Assembly (NCBI RefSeq): GCF_900102745.1
Contig: NZ_FMZF01000002.1
Coordinates: 62,001-126,000 of the forward strand
DNA from: Geodermatophilus telluris
Lineage (GTDB): Bacteria; Actinomycetota; Actinomycetes; Mycobacteriales; Geodermatophilaceae
Length of the DNA: 64,000 bases
Direction of reading: 5' to 3'
Part shown: piece by piece, positions 53,792 through 62,132 of the stretch
Layout of the letters: each line of letters opens with the position of its first letter
How positions within the stretch are numbered: position 1 is the first letter of the stretch
The notes under the pieces: generated by a model
Seen by the model: only the letters and a program-made list of their open reading frames with translations
What the model was told of the DNA's origin: nothing
Database searches by the model: none
Program-made: the position numbers and the translations under genes

Positions 53792-54811
53792 ATGAAGGCA
53801 CTGACCACACGGTTGCGCAGGATGGTCGGCAACTACGCCTTGGTGATCATCATCGTGGGCGTCGGTGCCACGGTCGTTCTCATGACGAGCGGAGCGAATG
53901 GTCTGTGGGAGAAGCTCCTCAAGTCGTTCGTCACGATCCTGGTGTTCGTCGTCGCATCCACCTTGGTGGGAGTGGTGAGAGGGCTTGCCAAGTACCGGAT
54001 CGCCAAGGCGACCAAGCCTCACGAGAAGGTGGTCGAGCCACTCGTCACATCCGATCGCGAGTACTGCCTGGTTCTCCGATCCTTCGGGGAGGACGGGCAG
54101 ATCGTCCTCCCCCGCGAGTCCAGGAGAGGGCGAGTTGGACTCGCGTACGGACTGACGCCCAACCTGACCATGGAGCAGGTGGTCGCCACTGCCGTCAGTG
54201 AGTCCCTGAGAATGCCGACGTACGCGATCGTCGACCAGTCGGTCACCCTCGCACCACCGGGTCTCACCTTCGTCCGCGTGGCCGACGATCAGTGGAAGGC
54301 TGTCGTCTCCAGGTTGATACGACGAGCGCACACGGTCGTCCTGCTCCTGGGTCGGGACAAGGAGATCGGCGCCGGTTTCGCCTGGGAGATCGAGCACCTC
54401 GTCCAGAGCGGCATCAGTTCCAGGGTGGTGCTGACACTGCCTCCACCCGATCAAGACGAGTACTCCCATCAACGCGCACTCCACCAGGCCGCGGTTCTGC
54501 TGGCACTCCTCACGTCGACGGGAGACCTGTCGGGGCTCGAACGATTCCGCGTCCTGGAGTACGAGATGCAACTCCCGCCCACGACCCTGGTCGTCGCGAC
54601 CACGGAGACGAGTGCGATACGCCTCTGGCACCTCAAGGACAGCGCCACGACGCCGCGGGCGGGACTGTGGAACCGGGTGAAGGCCTATCGAGGGCCGGTC
54701 CATGTCACGAACTTGCAGTACAAGGGTGCGATGTCGGAGGCCCTGGCCGAGACCGAGAAGCAGCTGAGAGGCAACAGCTTCTCCGCTCGCTACCCCCTCG
54801 GATCGAGGTGA
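53792..54811 (+). CDS. Low-GC membrane-anchored protein with a Rossmann/TIR-like domain (unknown function)
   Basis: 339 residues. Two TM helices near the N-terminus (YALVIIIVGVGATVVLM and FVTILVFVVASTLVGVV), then a soluble domain of ~260 residues. That domain begins EYCLVLRSFGEDGQIV and includes WKAVVSRLIRRAHTVVLLLG and GFAWEIEHLVQSG. This recalls an unnamed family of actinobacterial/cyanobacterial proteins with an LRSF-x-DG strand, a W-xx-V-xx-L helix and a G-x-x-WE motif, which look like Rossmannoid or TIR-like sensor/effector domains. GC ~62 % against ~76 % around it, and it follows a tRNA gene, so it was probably acquired. ATG 53792 (MKALTTRLRR) has AAGGA 8 nt upstream. Function unknown. 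Confidence 0.75.
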   Translation: MKALTTRLRRMVGNYALVIIIVGVGATVVLMTSGANGLWEKLLKSFVTILVFVVASTLVGVVRGLAKYRIAKATKPHEKVVEPLVTSDREYCLVLRSFGEDGQIVLPRESRRGRVGLAYGLTPNLTMEQVVATAVSESLRMPTYAIVDQSVTLAPPGLTFVRVADDQWKAVVSRLIRRAHTVVLLLGRDKEIGAGFAWEIEHLVQSGISSRVVLTLPPPDQDEYSHQRALHQAAVLLALLTSTGDLSGLERFRVLEYEMQLPPTTLVVATTETSAIRLWHLKDSATTPRAGLWNRVKAYRGPVHVTNLQYKGAMSEALAETEKQLRGNSFSARYPLGSR

Positions 54812-54978
54812 TGCCGGCATCCGTCGTGTCGGCGTCCAGTTGCGTGGGGTCCGTCGCCCGCGGCGCGTCCCGGGCGGCTCGCGGGCTGCCGCGCCGGTCG
54901 CAGCGGCTGACCGCGACGGCCGGGCCCCGCTGCCCTACCGTGTCGTCCTCCCGAGCAGCGGAGTCGACAGGGGGGCTC

Positions 54979-57492
54979 ATGGACGACGGCGTCCCGGGGG
55001 CCGCCGGCCACGCGGACACCGTGGCCGCGCTCGAGCGCAGCCGGCGCTGGCTGGCCGAGGCGCAGCGGCTGGCGGCCATGGGCAGCTGGGAGTGGGACGT
55101 CGTCTCCGACGTGGTGACCTTCTCCGACGAGCTGTTCCGCGTCTACCGGCTCGACCCGGCGACGGTGACGCCGACCTTCGAGACCTGCCTGGCGCTGGTC
55201 CACCCCGAGGACCGCGACCGTGCCCGGGAGGCGATCGGCGCCGCGCTGGCCATCGGCGGGGTCTTCGACTTCGACCACCGCGTCGTCGCCGGCGACGGCG
55301 CGGTCATCCGGGTGCGGGCGCGCGGCTCGGTGACCCGCGACGCCGAGGGCGCGCCGCTGCTGCTGGTCGGCACCGCGCAGGACGTCACCGAGCGGGTGGC
55401 CATCGAGGCGCGCCTGCAGGAGAGCGAGCACCGGCTGCTGGAGGCGCAGCGGGTGGCCCGGCTGGGCCGGTGGGACTGGGACGTCCGGACCGACACCCTC
55501 ACCTGGTCCGACGAGATGTTCCGCATCTTCGGCACCCCGCCCGCCGGCCTGGTGCCCACCGTCGACGGCTACCTCGCGCGCATCCACCCCGACGACCGCG
55601 GCCAGGTGCTGCAGATGCTGGCCGACGTCCGCGCCGGCCGGGAGGAGTACGCCCTCGAGCACCGGGTGCTGCGGGCCGACGGGGAGGTGGGCTGGGTGAG
55701 CTGCCGGGCCGCCGTCGTCCGGGACGACGACGGCGTCGAGGTGCGCATCCACGGCACCGCCACCGACGTCACCGAGCGCAAGACCGCGGAGCTGTCCGTG
55801 GCCCGCGCCGCCGAGGAGCTCGCCGAGCAGGCCGCGCAGCTGCGCCGGCTGGCCTTCACCGACCCGTTGACCGGGCTGGCCAACCGGGCGCTGTTCCACG
55901 AGCGGCTCCGCTCGGCGCTGGCCGCCCGTCACGAGGGCGGGGTCAGCGTGCTGCTGCTCGACCTCGACGACTTCAAGGACGTCAACGACGTCCTCGGCCA
56001 CCACGTCGGCGACCAGCTGCTCGTCGAGGTCGCCGGCCGGCTGTCGCGGTGCACCCGCCCGGGGGACACCGTCGCGCGCCTCGGCGGCGACGAGTTCGCC
56101 GTCGTCCTGCGCGACGGCGACCACGGCGAGCGGGTGGCCGAGCGGGTCACCGCGGTGCTCGACGCGCCGGTGCGGCTCGGTGACCGGCAGTTGGTGCCGA
56201 CGGCGAGCATCGGGCTGGCCCGCGTCGGCCGCGACGAGCAGGTGGCCGCCGACGTGCTGCTGCAGCGGGCCGACATCGCGATGTACGCGGCCAAGCGGGG
56301 CGGCAAGGGCCGGCACGAGGTGTTCGACCGCCACATGTCGGTGGCCGTGCTGGCCCGGGCCGACGTCGAGGACGGGCTGCGCGCGGTGATCGAGCGCGAC
56401 GGGCTCGTCGTCCACGTGCAGCCGATGGTCGACCTGCGCCGACGGGAGACGCTGCGCGTGGAGGCCCTCGTGCGCTGGCCGCGGGCCTCGGGCCTGGCGC
56501 ACCCCGCCGACTTCCTGCCCGTCGCCGAGCGCAGCGGCCTGGTGCGCGCCCTCGGCCAGCAGGTGCTGCGCACCGCCTGCCGGGAGCTGGGCGGCTGGCT
56601 GGCCGCCGACCCGCGCCGGTCGGTGGCGGTCAACGTCTCCCCGGTGCAGCTGCGCGAGCCCGACGTCGCCGCCGCCGTCCTGGCGATCCTCGCCGACACC
56701 GGCACCCGCCCCGCCCAGCTGGTCCTCGAGGTCACCGAGTCGGTGTTTCTCGAGGCGGGGCCGCGGGTGGTCGCCCAGCTCGACGAGCTGCGGGCGGCGG
56801 GCGTCCGCGTGGCGATCGACGACTTCGGCACCGGCTACTCCTCGCTCGGCCGCCTGCAGGACCTGCCGGTGGACAGCGTCAAGATCGACCGGGCGTTCGT
56901 GCAGCAGGTGGTCCGCGGCGACGAGTCGCTGCCGATCCTCACCTCGATGGTCGTCATGGCGCACAACCTGGGCCTCGACGTGACCGCCGAGGGCGTGGAG
57001 ACGCCGGTGCAGGCGGCCCGGCTGCTCCAGCTGGGCTGCGACCACCTGCAGGGCCACCACCTGGCGCGGCCGGTGCCGCCGGCCGAGCTGTCGGCGGCGG
57101 TGGCAGCCGCCGACGACGCCGTCCGGGCCGCGGCGCGCGGGGCCGGCCGGCCGTGCCGGCCCACCGTGCTGCTGGTCCCCGCGGGTGGCCGGGTCGACCC
57201 GGCGGTGCCCGGCGCGCTGCTGCGGGCCGGCCTCGAGCCGGTGGAGTCGGGGGCGGCGGAGGGTGTGCTGCTGGTGGCCGACGACGGCGGGGCGGCCCTC
57301 GGCCGGGTCGCGGAGCTGCGGGCCTCCCCGTGGCTGCGCGACGCCGTGCTCGTGGTCGTCTGCGCGTCGGCCGACCGCCCCACCCGCGCCCGGCTGCTCA
57401 CCGCGGGCGCCGACGACTGCCTGGTCGACCCCGGTTGCCCGGTCGAGCTGGCCGCGCGGGTGCGCGCCGCCCTCCGCACCGCCGCCCGCTGA
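54979..57492 (+). CDS. PAS-PAS-GGDEF-EAL protein with C-terminal pseudo-receiver
   Basis: An 837-residue cytosolic c-di-GMP enzyme. Two PAS/PAC units (~25-140 and ~150-265; MGSWEWDVVSDVVTFSDELF, LGRWDWDVRTDTLTWSDEMF), GGDEF (369-373, inhibitory site RPGD five residues before) and EAL (E495 in VEALVRW; EVTES, DDFGTGYSSL, KIDR, AEGVE all intact). Residues ~728-837 look like a receiver (VLLVPAGG, VVVCASADRPTRARLLTAGADDCL) in which the acidic pocket and phospho-acceptor Asp are not recognisable. ATG 54979. The preceding 168 nt hold no gene I can support. Confidence 0.9.
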   Translation: MDDGVPGAAGHADTVAALERSRRWLAEAQRLAAMGSWEWDVVSDVVTFSDELFRVYRLDPATVTPTFETCLALVHPEDRDRAREAIGAALAIGGVFDFDHRVVAGDGAVIRVRARGSVTRDAEGAPLLLVGTAQDVTERVAIEARLQESEHRLLEAQRVARLGRWDWDVRTDTLTWSDEMFRIFGTPPAGLVPTVDGYLARIHPDDRGQVLQMLADVRAGREEYALEHRVLRADGEVGWVSCRAAVVRDDDGVEVRIHGTATDVTERKTAELSVARAAEELAEQAAQLRRLAFTDPLTGLANRALFHERLRSALAARHEGGVSVLLLDLDDFKDVNDVLGHHVGDQLLVEVAGRLSRCTRPGDTVARLGGDEFAVVLRDGDHGERVAERVTAVLDAPVRLGDRQLVPTASIGLARVGRDEQVAADVLLQRADIAMYAAKRGGKGRHEVFDRHMSVAVLARADVEDGLRAVIERDGLVVHVQPMVDLRRRETLRVEALVRWPRASGLAHPADFLPVAERSGLVRALGQQVLRTACRELGGWLAADPRRSVAVNVSPVQLREPDVAAAVLAILADTGTRPAQLVLEVTESVFLEAGPRVVAQLDELRAAGVRVAIDDFGTGYSSLGRLQDLPVDSVKIDRAFVQQVVRGDESLPILTSMVVMAHNLGLDVTAEGVETPVQAARLLQLGCDHLQGHHLARPVPPAELSAAVAAADDAVRAAARGAGRPCRPTVLLVPAGGRVDPAVPGALLRAGLEPVESGAAEGVLLVADDGGAALGRVAELRASPWLRDAVLVVVCASADRPTRARLLTAGADDCLVDPGCPVELAARVRAALRTAAR

Positions 57493-57505
57493 CCCCGCGG
57501 CTCCG

Positions 57506-58615
57506 TCAGCGGAGCCGGCGGGCGGTGGCCAGCAGGGTGCGCGCGGTGAGCCGGCCGTCGGCCAGGCCGAGGGCGACGACGTCGTCGAACACCCGCCGGT
57601 CGGCCGCGGCGGCGCGGAAGGCGGCGTCCATCGCCACCGGCCAGCGGCTGATCCACGACGCCGCTGACGCCGACCGGTGGTGGGCGCCCAGCCGCCGCCG
57701 CAGCGCCCGCCGGTGCACCCTGCCCGCGCCGGCCCCGGCCGCCGCGGCCCGGCCGGCCAGCGCGCCGGAGAGGACGGCGTAGAAGATGCCCTCGCCGGTC
57801 ATCGGGTTGACCAGCGACGCGGCGTCACCGGCCAGGAGCACCCGGCCGTCGGGCTGCCGCGGGCGGCCGGTCGACAGCGGCAGCCGGTGCGCGCGCAGCC
57901 CCTCGGGCCGCACCCCCGGCAGCAGGCGCTGGAGGCCCTCGACCAGCGCGGCCCGGGTGGCGCCGCCGGACACCAGCTCCCCGTAGCCCACGTTGGCCCG
58001 CCCGTCCCCGAGCGGGAACGACCACGCGTAGGCCGGCCAGCGCTGCTCGGTGGTGACCAGCACCTGCGTGCCGGCCTGCCCCGGCAGCTCCGGCGCGTAG
58101 CCGCGCAGCGCCACGGCCATCCGGTCGTCCCGGTTGCGGGGCAGGCCCACGGCCCGGCGGACGACGGACTCCGCGCCGTCCGCGCCCACGAGCACCCCCG
58201 CGGTGAGCACGCCGTCGACGTCCACCCCGTCGGGGCCGGGGGTGACCGTGCGGACGGTGTGCCGGCGCAGCTCCGCCCCGCGGTCGACGGCGACGGCTAG
58301 CAGGCGGGCGTCGAACACCGCGCGCGGGACCACCGACGAGGGCCGCCGGGTGTCCCGCTGCACGGCGGCCCCGCCGGGGGAGCGCAGCGACAGCCGCGGC
58401 ACCGGGGGGTGGCCGGCGGTGAGGGCTGCGACGTCGACACCCAGACCGGTCAGCACGTCGAGCGCCTCCGGCGCGATCCCGTCGCCGCAGACCTTGTCGC
58501 GCGGGAAGTCGGCGCGGTCGAGCACGAGGACGGAGGCGCCGGTGCCGAGCGCGGACAGCGCCGCGGCCGCCCCCGCCGGGCCGCCGCCGACGACCACGAC
58601 GTCCCAGCGCTGCAC
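57506..58615 (-). CDS. Geranylgeranyl reductase-family flavoprotein (MenJ-like)
   Basis: A 369-residue FAD-dependent reductase. The dinucleotide fold is VVVVGGGPAGAAAALSA; the family CGDGIAPEAL motif (RDKVCGDGI), the YAWSFPLGDGRANVGYG substrate-side motif and VLLAGDAASLVNPMTGEGIFYA FAD motif are intact. Actinobacterial relatives such as MenJ saturate one isoprene unit of menaquinone; with menB 2.6 kb away this is a reasonable guess. The GTG start lies 7 nt after TAGCGT. Confidence 0.88.
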   Translation of the reverse strand: MQRWDVVVVGGGPAGAAAALSALGTGASVLVLDRADFPRDKVCGDGIAPEALDVLTGLGVDVAALTAGHPPVPRLSLRSPGGAAVQRDTRRPSSVVPRAVFDARLLAVAVDRGAELRRHTVRTVTPGPDGVDVDGVLTAGVLVGADGAESVVRRAVGLPRNRDDRMAVALRGYAPELPGQAGTQVLVTTEQRWPAYAWSFPLGDGRANVGYGELVSGGATRAALVEGLQRLLPGVRPEGLRAHRLPLSTGRPRQPDGRVLLAGDAASLVNPMTGEGIFYAVLSGALAGRAAAAGAGAGRVHRRALRRRLGAHHRSASAASWISRWPVAMDAAFRAAAADRRVFDDVVALGLADGRLTARTLLATARRLR

Positions 58616-58622
58616 GCCCGCG

Positions 58623-58628
58623 ACGCTA
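58623..58628 (-). promoter_or_regulatory. -10 box of leaderless promoter
   Basis: TAGCGT on the minus strand, 7 nt before GTG 58615. Confidence 0.5.
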
Positions 58629-58658
58629 GGCAGCCGGGGCGCCGGCGGCCAGCCGGGG

Positions 58659-59240
58659 TCAGGCGCGCGGCGGCGGCCCGCCGTCGGCCCACTTGCGCGG
58701 CGGGTGCTCGTAGCCGTCGACGAACGCCAGCAGCTCGCCGGCGTCGCGGACCACGCCGAGCGCGTCCAGCCGGCGCCGCTCGAGGTAGCCGTCGTCGGCC
58801 ATCCGGCCCAGCTGGGCCAGCAGCGGCTGCCAGAACCCGTCGACGTCGAGCAGCGCCACGGGCTTGGCGTGCAGGCCCAGCATCCCCCAGGTCCAGGCCT
58901 CGAAGAGCTCCTCGAGGGTGCCGGCGGCGCCGGGGAGGGCGACGAAGGCGTCGGCGAGCTCGGTCATGCGGGCCTTGCGCTCGTGCATGGAGGGGACGAC
59001 CTCCAGCCGGGGCAGCCCGGGGTGGGCCAGCTCGTCGTCGACCAGGTGCTGCGGGATCACCCCGACCACCTCGCCGCCGGCGGCCAGCGCGGCGTCGGCG
59101 ACGGTGCCCATCAGCCCGACGTGCCCGCCGCCGTAGACGACCCCCACGCCGGCCTGCGCCAGCCCGGTGCCCAGGGCGGCGACGGCCTGCCGGTGCGACT
59201 CGGGCCCGGGCCGGCTGCCGGTGAAGACGGCGATCCGCAC
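58659..59240 (-). CDS. LOG-family (TIGR00730) Rossmann protein
   Basis: A 193-residue member of the LOG family (cytokinin riboside 5'-monophosphate phosphoribohydrolase, which releases free base from nucleoside 5'-monophosphates). GGGHVGLMG, SMHERKARM and ELFEAWTWGMLGLHAKP are standard. The family PGGxGTxxE motif reads PGAAGTLEE, with Ala for the second Gly; the catalytic Glu and Arg (ERKARM) remain. GTG 59240 is the start, 7 nt after the end of the upstream MaoC gene, so they are probably co-transcribed. Confidence 0.88.
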   Translation of the reverse strand: MRIAVFTGSRPGPESHRQAVAALGTGLAQAGVGVVYGGGHVGLMGTVADAALAAGGEVVGVIPQHLVDDELAHPGLPRLEVVPSMHERKARMTELADAFVALPGAAGTLEELFEAWTWGMLGLHAKPVALLDVDGFWQPLLAQLGRMADDGYLERRRLDALGVVRDAGELLAFVDGYEHPPRKWADGGPPPRA

Positions 59241-59247
59241 GGGCCGC

Positions 59248-59706
59248 TCAGCTGCCGTAGTAGCGGTAGACCGGCTCGGCGACGCAGGCGGGCTTGTCGC
59301 TGCCCTCCCGCTCGACCACCGCGGCGAAGGTCAGCTGCAGCCCGCCGGCGAACTCGGTGACCTCCGTGAGCGTGGCGGTCAGCCGCACCCGCGAGCCGAC
59401 CGGCACCGGCGAGGGGAAGCGCACCTTGCCGAGGCCGTAGTTGACGCCCATCGCGGTGTCGGTGACCACGAGGACCTGCGCGAACAGCGGCACGAGCAGG
59501 GACAGCGTGAGGTAGCCGTGGGCGACGGGGCCGCCGAAGGGGCTCTCGGCCCTCGCGCGCTCGACGTCGACGTGGATCCACTGCTGGTCACCGGTGGCGT
59601 CGGCGAACGTGTCCACCCGCTCCTGGGTGACCTCGAACCAGTCGCTGGTGCCCAGCTCCCGGCCGAGGAGACCGGAGACCTCGGCCATCGTCGTCGTGGT
59701 GGTCAC
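59248..59706 (-). CDS. MaoC-like hotdog dehydratase
   Basis: A 152-residue paralogue of the MaoC protein at 26978-27439: FADATGDQQWIHVDVERARAESPFGG and VAHGYLTLSLL match almost residue by residue, including the Asp/His catalytic pair. A (R)-specific enoyl-CoA hydratase activity is expected. GTG 59706 follows AGGAGGATCC; the N-terminus is Thr-rich (TTTTT). The LOG-family gene lies 7 nt downstream. Divergent from the NUDIX gene. Confidence 0.9.
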   Translation of the reverse strand: MTTTTTMAEVSGLLGRELGTSDWFEVTQERVDTFADATGDQQWIHVDVERARAESPFGGPVAHGYLTLSLLVPLFAQVLVVTDTAMGVNYGLGKVRFPSPVPVGSRVRLTATLTEVTEFAGGLQLTFAAVVEREGSDKPACVAEPVYRYYGS

Positions 59707-59766
59707 GGATCCTCCTGCTCCTCGGCTGCTGCCGCGGGATCCTGCCAGTGCGGTTCACTGGAGGGC

Positions 59767-60258
59767 GTGGCGACTCCCGGCCTGACCCCCACCGACGGCT
59801 GGACCACCTGCGCGCTGGGACACCGGCACTGGGGGCGGGCCGGCGCCGCCGGGCTGCTCGTCCACCGCGACGGCGACGCCGGTCCCGAGCTGCTGCTGCA
59901 GCACCGCGCGCTCTGGTCGCACCACGGCGGCACCTGGGGGACGCCGGGCGGCGCGCTGCACCTGGGGGAGTCCCCCGAGCAGGGCGCGCTGCGCGAGGTC
60001 GAGGAGGAGCTGGGGCTCGGCGCCGCCGACCTGGTGCTCGGCGCCCGCTCCGTCGACGACCACGGCGGCTGGGCCTACACCACCGTGCTGGCGCGCCCGG
60101 CCGGCCCGCTCGACCCCGCCGGCCTGCGGCTGGACGGCGAGAGCACCGGCGTGGCGTGGGTGCCGGTCGCCACGCTGCACCAGGTGACGCTGCACCCCGG
60201 CCTGGCCGCGTCGATGGACCGGCTGCGCCCCCTGCTCAGCGAGCCGCCGGCGGCCTGA
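59767..60258 (+). CDS. NUDIX hydrolase
   Basis: A 163-residue NUDIX enzyme. The box GGALHLGESPEQGALREVEEELG fits the G-x5-E-x7-REUxEExGU pattern. AGAAGLLVHRDG and LQHRALWSHHGGTWGTPGG put it with pyrophosphohydrolases that clean up oxidised or non-canonical nucleotides. GTG 59767 follows GGAGG. It ends 23 nt inside the convergent EEP gene. Confidence 0.92.
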   Translation: MATPGLTPTDGWTTCALGHRHWGRAGAAGLLVHRDGDAGPELLLQHRALWSHHGGTWGTPGGALHLGESPEQGALREVEEELGLGAADLVLGARSVDDHGGWAYTTVLARPAGPLDPAGLRLDGESTGVAWVPVATLHQVTLHPGLAASMDRLRPLLSEPPAA

Positions 60259-61054
60259 CCGTCACCGTCAGCGCCCGGTGGTCGCCCACCCGCAGGTGGT
60301 GCGCGGCCGGGTCCGACCCGGCGAGACCGTCGCCGAGGGCGAGCAGGTGGTCGAGCTGCGTGCGCGGCGCCGCCGCCGGGAAGCTCGTCTCGCTCACCAG
60401 CCGGGTGGCGCCGGCCAGCCGCGCGGGCAGGCCGCCGGGCAGGTTGAGGTCACCGGCGAGCACCACCGGGCCGGGCAGGGACGCCGCCCAGCGCCGCAGC
60501 CGGCGCAGCTGCCCGATCGACGTCGGTGGGGCGAAGGACAGGTGGGTGCCCACCACGGTGAGCCCGTCCAGGCAGGCGGCGACGGCGACCCGCGGCTCGT
60601 CGGGGATCCACCACAGCCGCGCCCGGCCGGTGGCGGGGTCGGGGGCCCGCAGCGGCAGCCGCGCCCGCCCGGCGCCCAGCCCGAGGACCTCCCAGCGGCG
60701 CACCGGCCGCCGGCTGACCAGCGCGATGCCGTAGGCGGGCACGGGCACCGCGGTGTCCGGGCCGCGCAGGTCCGGCTCGGCGGCGGCCCAGGTGCGGCGG
60801 AACGGGCTCGGGGTGCCGGTCAGCGTCGCGGCGGCCCGCCAGTCCGCGGCGCCGAGGGCGTGCGCGACGACGGCGGCCTGGTCGGTCCCGCCCGAGCGCG
60901 GCTGGCCGGCGTCGACCTCCTGGACGGCGAGCACGTCGACGTCGAGGTCGCCGACCGCGGCGGCCAGCGCGGGTGCCGCCAGCACCCGGCCGTCGGGACC
61001 CCGGCCGGAGGCGAGGTTCAGGGTGCCCACGCGCAGGGCGGCGCCGTCGGGCAC
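60236..61054 (-). CDS. Endonuclease/exonuclease/phosphatase family protein
   Basis: A 272-residue EEP-fold hydrolase: VGTLNLASGRGP (first metal Asn), VLAVQEVDAG (metal Glu), VVGTHLSF, VVLAGDLNLP (catalytic Asp/Asn) and VGDHRALTV (C-terminal DH). Substrate could be phosphodiesters or inositol/sphingo-lipids. GTG 61054 sits 7 nt after TAGCGT. Its tail overlaps the convergent NUDIX gene by 23 nt. Confidence 0.9.
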   Translation of the reverse strand: MPDGAALRVGTLNLASGRGPDGRVLAAPALAAAVGDLDVDVLAVQEVDAGQPRSGGTDQAAVVAHALGAADWRAAATLTGTPSPFRRTWAAAEPDLRGPDTAVPVPAYGIALVSRRPVRRWEVLGLGAGRARLPLRAPDPATGRARLWWIPDEPRVAVAACLDGLTVVGTHLSFAPPTSIGQLRRLRRWAASLPGPVVLAGDLNLPGGLPARLAGATRLVSETSFPAAAPRTQLDHLLALGDGLAGSDPAAHHLRVGDHRALTVTVRPPAAR

Positions 61055-61061
61055 CCGCGGG

Positions 61062-61067
61062 ACGCTA
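61062..61067 (-). promoter_or_regulatory. -10 box of leaderless promoter
   Basis: TAGCGT on the minus strand, 7 nt before GTG 61054. Confidence 0.5.
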
Positions 61068-61095
61068 CCGGCGGGCCGCGCGCCCCGCCGTCCGT

Positions 61096-61177
61096 CGTCC
61101 TACCGCACCGCAGCGCGTCCCACCCGACGTCCCACGGTCCGGTCGGACGCGCGATGATCAGGTTCCCTGATCATCGC
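61096..61177 (-). repeat. Intergenic repeat family, copy 6
   Basis: On the minus strand: GATGATCAGG-gaa-CCTGATCATC, hairpin GTCCGACCGGAC with partner GTCGGGTGGGAC, then GCGCTGCGGTGCGGTAGGAC. It lies in the divergent gap upstream of menB. Confidence 0.8.
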
Positions 61178-61218
61178 GGGCGCTCCGCCCGGGTCGGGCC
61201 GGGATGCCGGAGCGCGGC

Positions 61219-61224
61219 TAGGTT
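61219..61224 (+). promoter_or_regulatory. -10 box of leaderless menB promoter
   Basis: TAGGTT is followed after 6 nt by ATG 61231. Confidence 0.5.
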
Positions 61225-61230
61225 GCTGGC

Positions 61231-62121
61231 ATGAGCGCCCGCGCCGACGTCTCGGAGATCTTCGACAGCGGGGCGTGGGCGCCGGTCGAGGGGTTCGACT
61301 TCGGTGACGTCACCTACCACCGCGCCGTCGACGCCGGCGTCGTCCGGATCGCCTTCGACCGGCCCGAGGTGCGCAACGCCTTCCGGCCGCAGACCGTCGA
61401 CGAGCTGATCGCCGCGCTCGAGCACGCCCGGCTGAGCACCGACGTCGGCTGCGTGCTGCTCACCGGCAACGGCCCGAGCCCGCGGGACGGCGGCTGGGCC
61501 TTCTGCTCCGGCGGCGACCAGCGGGTGCGCGGGCGGCACGGCTACGAGCACGAGGTCGGGCGCACCAGCGGGCGGCTGCACGTGCTCGAGGCGCAGCGGC
61601 TGATCCGGTTCATGCCGAAGGTGGTCGTCTGCGTCGTCCCCGGCTGGGCGGCCGGCGGCGGGCACAGCCTGCACGTGGTCGCCGACCTCACCCTGGCCAG
61701 CGCCGAGCACGCGCGGTTCAAGCAGACCGACGCCGACGTCGGCAGCTTCGACGGCGGGTTCGGGTCGGCCTACCTCGCCCGGCAGGTCGGGCAGAAGTTC
61801 GCCCGCGAGGTCTTCTTCCTCGGCGAGGAGTACTCCGCCGAGGACGCGCACCGCATGGGCATGGTCAACCGCGTCGTCCCGCACGCCGAGCTGGAGAGCA
61901 CGGCGCTGGACTGGGGACGCCGGATCGTGTCCAAGAGCCCCACCGCGCAGCGGATGCTGAAGTACGCGTTCAACCTCCTCGACGACGGCCTCGTCGGCCA
62001 GCAGCTGTTCGCCGGGGAGACCACCCGGCTGGCCTACGCGGCCGAGGAGGCCGTCGAGGGGCGGGACGCGTTCCTGGAGAAGCGGGACCCGGACTTCTCC
62101 CGGTTCCCCTGGCACGTCTGA
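61231..62121 (+). CDS. menB: 1,4-dihydroxy-2-naphthoyl-CoA synthase
   Basis: A 296-residue crotonase-fold enzyme closing the second ring in menaquinone biosynthesis (o-succinylbenzoyl-CoA to DHNA-CoA). WAFCSGGDQRVRG, WAAGGGHSLHVVADLTLAS (oxyanion hole), KQTDADVGSFDGGFGSAYLA and RQVGQKFAREVFFLGEEY are MenB-specific, and the protein ends in SRFPWHV as MenB does. ATG 61231 is at leaderless spacing from TAGGTT. Followed after 11 nt by a small conserved-looking gene. Confidence 0.95.
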   Translation: MSARADVSEIFDSGAWAPVEGFDFGDVTYHRAVDAGVVRIAFDRPEVRNAFRPQTVDELIAALEHARLSTDVGCVLLTGNGPSPRDGGWAFCSGGDQRVRGRHGYEHEVGRTSGRLHVLEAQRLIRFMPKVVVCVVPGWAAGGGHSLHVVADLTLASAEHARFKQTDADVGSFDGGFGSAYLARQVGQKFAREVFFLGEEYSAEDAHRMGMVNRVVPHAELESTALDWGRRIVSKSPTAQRMLKYAFNLLDDGLVGQQLFAGETTRLAYAAEEAVEGRDAFLEKRDPDFSRFPWHV

Positions 62122-62132
62122 GAGGTGCTGCG

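Noticed and set aside
53503..54980. Integrative element at tRNA-Ser with a duplicated attachment site
   Set aside because: No integrase and no second copy of the tRNA 3' end were found within the window; only the GC drop supports acquisition.
18791..61177. The repeat family as a CRISPR array
   Set aside because: Copies are dispersed singly over 42 kb, not regularly spaced, and no cas genes are present.
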